Positions 6,165 to 9,073 of a DNA stretch of 9,073 nucleotides are shown piece by piece. How positions within the stretch are numbered: position 1 is the first letter of the stretch; every line of letters starts with the position of its first letter. Origin of the DNA: Streptosporangiaceae bacterium (GTDB lineage: Bacteria; Actinomycetota; Actinomycetes; Streptosporangiales; Streptosporangiaceae); NCBI GenBank assembly GCA_030040815.1, contig JASHSZ010000046.1, positions 1 to 9,073 of the forward strand, in the 5' to 3' direction. The translations under genes were made by a program, and so were the position numbers. Below the pieces are notes generated by a model. It saw nothing but the letters and a program-made list of their open reading frames with translations, searched no databases and was not told the DNA's origin.

Positions 6165-6673
6165 TGGCGCCCGGAGGAGATCCGGGCGGCAGGCGCGACC
6201 GGGACTCGGCCGGCCGGGCCAGGAACGCCCGGCCACGGGACGCGCTGGGCAGGCCGCTGGCTAGGGACGCAGTCGGAACGCCGTCGCTGGCCACCGACGA
6301 GGCGCAGCCGCCCGCCCAGGCACTCCAGACGGCGCAGCGGCTGCTGGACGCCGGGCGGCCGTTCGACGCCCACGACGTGCTCGAGGCTGCATGGAAGGCC
6401 GCGCCGGACGCCGAGCGCGACCTCTGGCAGGGCCTTGCGCAGCTTGCGGTCGGACTGACACACGCCCGCCGCGGCAATGGCCGTGGCGCCGTGACCCTGC
6501 TGCTTCGCGGCGCGAAGCGACTGGCTGCCTACCCCGATGCCGGACCGTACCGGATTGACGTGGCGGGGCTGCGGGCCCGCAGCACCGAGCTGGCCGCCCT
6601 GATCGACGCGTCCGGCCTCGCCGATCTCCACGCGCAGACGCTGAGCCTCACGCTGTGCGTGCCAGAGGCTTAG
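6164..6673 (+). CDS. DUF309 domain protein
   Basis: The 169-residue protein carries a small all-helical DUF309 domain at about residues 52-123. Its hallmark residues are F67-DAH-DVLEAAW (H70, E74, W77), LWQGLAQLA (87-95), H100 and GN at 104-105. The function of DUF309 is not established; the conserved His/Glu/Trp cluster has suggested a hydrolase or ligand-binding pocket, which is conjecture. The N-terminal RDRDSAGRARNARPRDALGR is basic and looks like the tail I recall from actinobacterial members, supporting the early GTG start. That GTG overlaps the hydrolase TAG by one base and has GGAG five bases upstream, so translation is coupled. Its stop lies six bases from the convergent marP stop, with no space for a terminator between them. 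Confidence 0.88.
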   Translation: MAPGGDPGGRRDRDSAGRARNARPRDALGRPLARDAVGTPSLATDEAQPPAQALQTAQRLLDAGRPFDAHDVLEAAWKAAPDAERDLWQGLAQLAVGLTHARRGNGRGAVTLLLRGAKRLAAYPDAGPYRIDVAGLRARSTELAALIDASGLADLHAQTLSLTLCVPEA

Positions 6674-6679
6674 CACCAC

Positions 6680-7888
6680 CTAGCCGTCTTGGCAGCCGTC
6701 CGTCGATACCGCGCTGTAGTCGTGCTCGCCGGCGCTCACGTCGCCCTGGACCTCGGCGGCAGTCAGCGCGTAGCCGGTGTCCAAGTAGTAGGTCGACTTG
6801 GCGAACACCACGCCGTAGACCTGGCCGCTGGACGACAGCAGCGGCCCGCCGGAGTTTCCCGGCTCGATATCCGCGCGGATCGCGTACATCTGGCGGTTCA
6901 CCGACCCAGTCCCGTAGATGTCAGGCCCGTTCGCGGTGAAGGCCCGGCCGATACCCGCCCCGACAACCTGGAGCGCGCTCGCGTTCAGCGGGTAGCCGGC
7001 TACCGCAGCCGACGTCCCGTAGGACGCCGGGCCGGCCAGCTGAAGCGGCGTAGCAGTCAGATCCGGCACGTACAGCACCGCCAGGTCGCGGTTGGGATCG
7101 TAGTACACCACCTCAGCGTGGTATGTCGCACCGTCGTCGGTGGTGACGAGCAAGCCCTGGTTGACGCCAGCGACGACGTGCGCGTTCGTGAGCACGTGGT
7201 GCCGCGAGATGAAGAAGCCCGACCCCTCAATGGCCTGCGAGCAGGAAGTCGCCTCACCGGTGACCTTGACGACGCTCGCCTCGGCCGTGGTCAGCGCTGG
7301 CGAGGACACCGCCGACGGTCCTGGGGCCGGAAGCAAGATGCTGGACTCGGCGCCGAAGGCGCCGAATACCTGCGTGTACACGCCGTTCGACAGCATGGTG
7401 CGCAGCTGCGGGAAGAACGGCAAGTCTAGGACGCCGCGCGGCATAACGCGGTCGACGGTGCGCAGCACCGCCGAGTTGTTGACCTGCCTCGCGACCACAG
7501 GGAACGCCGATGAGTTGATGACAAACGAGCCGATGAGCCAGGCCACGATGACCACCGCGAGAATGTTCACGGTGGCGCCGCCCAGCGAGTCGAGGACGGT
7601 CGCCGGCCGGCCGCTGACTCGGGACCGGATCGCGACCCCGATCCCGGACGCGATCATCATCCCGACGACGGCCATGGCGAACACAACGAGGATCGCCAGG
7701 AACGCCTGCCACGTCGCGTTCTTGGCCAGCGCCCGGGCGATGCCCGGCGCGAGGTAGGCGCCCGCGACGACGCCGCCCAGGAAACCGACCAGGCTCAGCA
7801 CGCCGATGATGAAGCCCTGCCGGTAGCCCGCTACGGCGAACGCGGCGATCACCGCGAGCAGGATCAGGTCCAGGAAGTCGCCGGGCAC
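6680..7888 (-). CDS. marP: MarP-family membrane-anchored serine protease
   Basis: The 402-residue protein has an N-terminal CvpA-like domain with four predicted transmembrane helices (about 5-22, 26-46, 60-84, 104-124), a linker, and a chymotrypsin/HtrA-type protease outside the membrane. The triad is His237 (TNAHVV), Asp268 (NRDLAVL) and Ser346 (GNSGGPL). Cys216 and Cys399 match the disulfide pair reported for M. tuberculosis MarP (Rv3671c), an enzyme needed for resistance to acid and oxidative stress. The mycobacterial protein has Asp where this one has Asn345 before the nucleophile. Start is GTG with no evident Shine-Dalgarno; 58 bases separate it from the NUDIX stop, and no good promoter is seen there, so it probably belongs to the nth-NUDIX operon. 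All catalytic residues are intact. No PDZ domain is present. Confidence 0.93.
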   Translation of the reverse strand: MPGDFLDLILLAVIAAFAVAGYRQGFIIGVLSLVGFLGGVVAGAYLAPGIARALAKNATWQAFLAILVVFAMAVVGMMIASGIGVAIRSRVSGRPATVLDSLGGATVNILAVVIVAWLIGSFVINSSAFPVVARQVNNSAVLRTVDRVMPRGVLDLPFFPQLRTMLSNGVYTQVFGAFGAESSILLPAPGPSAVSSPALTTAEASVVKVTGEATSCSQAIEGSGFFISRHHVLTNAHVVAGVNQGLLVTTDDGATYHAEVVYYDPNRDLAVLYVPDLTATPLQLAGPASYGTSAAVAGYPLNASALQVVGAGIGRAFTANGPDIYGTGSVNRQMYAIRADIEPGNSGGPLLSSSGQVYGVVFAKSTYYLDTGYALTAAEVQGDVSAGEHDYSAVSTDGCQDG

Positions 7889-7946
7889 GTCAACAAACTA
7901 TCGGGCCACCGGCAGCGCTACGTCCACTGTTGACCGGGCCTTGACG

Positions 7947-8654
7947 TCAGGAGCCGAGCGGCGGCCAGCCGGCCGGTTGCTCCGCGGGCTCCAGCGTCGT
8001 CACCCGGCTGGCGTCCCAGGGGCGCTCCCAGCCGCCGAGGGCGAGGATCTGGTCGAGCACGGCGGCGGTAAATCCCCACACGACCAGGCCCGCGACCCGG
8101 AACGCGGGACCGGCCTGGCCGCCCGGATACCGGATCATGACGCGATTCGCTGGGCTGGCCAAGTCGGCTACCGGCACCCGGATGACGGCAGCGATCTCAG
8201 CCGGGTCGCCCGGTGCGACCGGGACCGGCGACTGCCACCAGCCGAGCACTGGCGTAACCCTGAAATTGCTGCGCCAGATGTACAGCTCGGGCAGCACAGC
8301 GAGGACGCGCACCCCGGCCGGATCCAGACCGGTCTCCTCGGCGGCCTCGCGCAGCGCCGCCGCAGCGGGACCGCCATCGGCCTCGTCAATCGCGCCGCCT
8401 GGGAACGCCGGCTGTCCGGCGTGACTCCGCAGTTCTGCAGCCCGCTCGATCAGCAACAGGTCCGGCCCGGACGAGCCGGTGCCGAACAGGATGAGCACCG
8501 CCGCAGCACGGCCGCCCACCTCCGGCGGCCGCAGTCGCTCCGGCACCGCCGCCCGCGAAGCCGCGACAGCCAGCGCCGCCAGCCAGCCCGGCACCTCGCC
8601 GGGCGCATCGTCGCGCGACGCGCCCGCGCCGGGCCGACCGTCCAGGCAGCTCAC
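7947..8654 (-). CDS. CoA pyrophosphatase-type NUDIX hydrolase (NudL-like)
   Basis: The 235-residue cytosolic protein combines the UPF0035 signature ([20 protein letters not shown], 67-86) with a NUDIX box (G87 to L110, catalytic REAAEETG with R102, E103, E106, E107). That pairing marks CoA diphosphatases, which cleave CoA and acyl-CoA to phosphopantetheine and 3',5'-ADP. As in E. coli NudL, the position of the upstream NUDIX Glu is Asp-rich (IDEADGG). The C-terminal VWGFTAAVL (192-200) is also typical. M. tuberculosis Rv3672c sits in the same place between nth and marP. The start GTG overlaps the nth stop by four bases (GTGA), indicating translational coupling; there is no independent Shine-Dalgarno. 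The N-terminal 45 residues are poorly conserved and a later start is possible. Activity is inferred from the family. Confidence 0.9.
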   Translation of the reverse strand: MSCLDGRPGAGASRDDAPGEVPGWLAALAVAASRAAVPERLRPPEVGGRAAAVLILFGTGSSGPDLLLIERAAELRSHAGQPAFPGGAIDEADGGPAAAALREAAEETGLDPAGVRVLAVLPELYIWRSNFRVTPVLGWWQSPVPVAPGDPAEIAAVIRVPVADLASPANRVMIRYPGGQAGPAFRVAGLVVWGFTAAVLDQILALGGWERPWDASRVTTLEPAEQPAGWPPLGS

Positions 8655-9073
8655 GAGAACGGCCCGGGCTTAACGAGCTTGCGCGCCGTCGCCGGGTCTA
8701 CCGGGCCAATGCCGAACGAGGGGCACAGCGCGGCGAGCGGACACACGCCGCAGGCGGGACGGCGCGCGTGGCACATGCGGCGGCCGTGCCAGATCAGGTG
8801 GTGTGACAGCAGGGTCCAGTCCGATTTCGGGAACAGCGAGCCGACATCGCGCTCGATCTTGTCCGGGTCGGTCTGGGTCGTCCAGCCGAAGCGCCGCGCC
8901 AGCCGCTGAAAGTGGGTGTCCACGGTGATGCCCGGCACGCCGAACGCGTTGCCCAGCACCACGTTGGCCGTCTTCCGGCCCACGCCCGGCAGCGAGTCGA
9001 GGTCTTTGAGTTTGCTCGGCACGACACCGCCGAACCCGTCCATGATGGCGGCCGACAGCCCGATGATCGCCTT
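8651..9073 (-). CDS. nth: Endonuclease III, C-terminal part
   Basis: The last 140 residues of a base-excision repair glycosylase/AP lyase acting on oxidised pyrimidines are visible; the 5' part lies beyond the right edge. The helix-hairpin-helix [17 protein letters not shown] contains the catalytic Lys, and VDTH contains the catalytic Asp (Lys120 and Asp138 in E. coli). The 4Fe-4S loop is intact as C-x6-C-x2-C-x5-C ([17 protein letters not shown]). The frame is open through the window edge ([11 protein letters not shown]), so the internal ATG at 9043 is not the start. It ends in a four-base overlap with the NUDIX gene and is upstream of it in the same operon. The same gene order occurs in M. 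tuberculosis, although there a thioredoxin-like gene (Rv3673c) lies between; that gene is missing here. Confidence 0.95.
   Translation of the reverse strand, partial: KAIIGLSAAIMDGFGGVVPSKLKDLDSLPGVGRKTANVVLGNAFGVPGITVDTHFQRLARRFGWTTQTDPDKIERDVGSLFPKSDWTLLSHHLIWHGRRMCHARRPACGVCPLAALCPSFGIGPVDPATARKLVKPGPFS

Noticed and set aside
5412..6236. 274-codon minus-strand open frame opposite the epoxide hydrolase gene
   Set aside because: Arg/Gln/Val-rich shadow opposite the conserved catalytic motifs of the real gene.
7889..7934. GTCAAC/GTTGAC inverted repeat in front of marP
   Set aside because: Only six bases per arm with 34 bases between, and one arm abuts the start codon. No supporting promoter elements, so chance is likely.

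Overview
The window is high-GC actinobacterial chromosome. Almost every gene matches, in family and order, the conserved core of Streptomyces and Mycobacterium. The closest picture is two separate stretches of those genomes joined together: the bldG/anti-sigma/helicase block, and the block corresponding to M. tuberculosis Rv3669-Rv3674c. These comparisons are from memory; no search was run. The lineage may be Streptosporangiales-like, but I cannot fix the genus.

Left part (1-1483): three minus-strand genes read leftward. A BldG-type anti-anti-sigma factor (GTG start) is followed after 17 bases by its partner RsbW-like anti-sigma factor, then by the start of a membrane H+-translocating pyrophosphatase gene (hppA), cut by the window edge. 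The 241 bases between bldG and the helicase form a divergent promoter region.

Middle (1484-4791): an 806-residue SftH/MrfA-type DNA helicase runs rightward. Facing it on the minus strand, just past its stop, are two hairpins whose loops each carry seven C residues. This is the signature of the actinobacterial 6C small RNA; its second hairpin ends in a U-tract and so supplies its own terminator. About 775 bases follow without a convincing protein gene. They contain a strong plus-strand terminator with no obvious gene in front of it, three helically phased 11-bp direct repeats and several small palindromes.

Right part (4792-9073): a tight plus-strand operon encodes a two-helix holin-like membrane protein (DUF1469), an epoxide-hydrolase-type alpha/beta hydrolase and a DUF309 protein. 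Opposing it with only 6 bases between stop codons is a minus-strand operon reading nth (endonuclease III, truncated at the right edge), a NudL-like CoA pyrophosphatase NUDIX protein, and marP (periplasmic acid-resistance serine protease with a CvpA membrane domain).

I found no mobile element, CRISPR array, tRNA or rRNA, and no clearly new multi-gene system. The best points for a second look are the 6C RNA and its possible pairing with hppA mRNA, the 11-bp phased repeats beside an orphan terminator, and the missing N-box asparagine in the anti-sigma factor.
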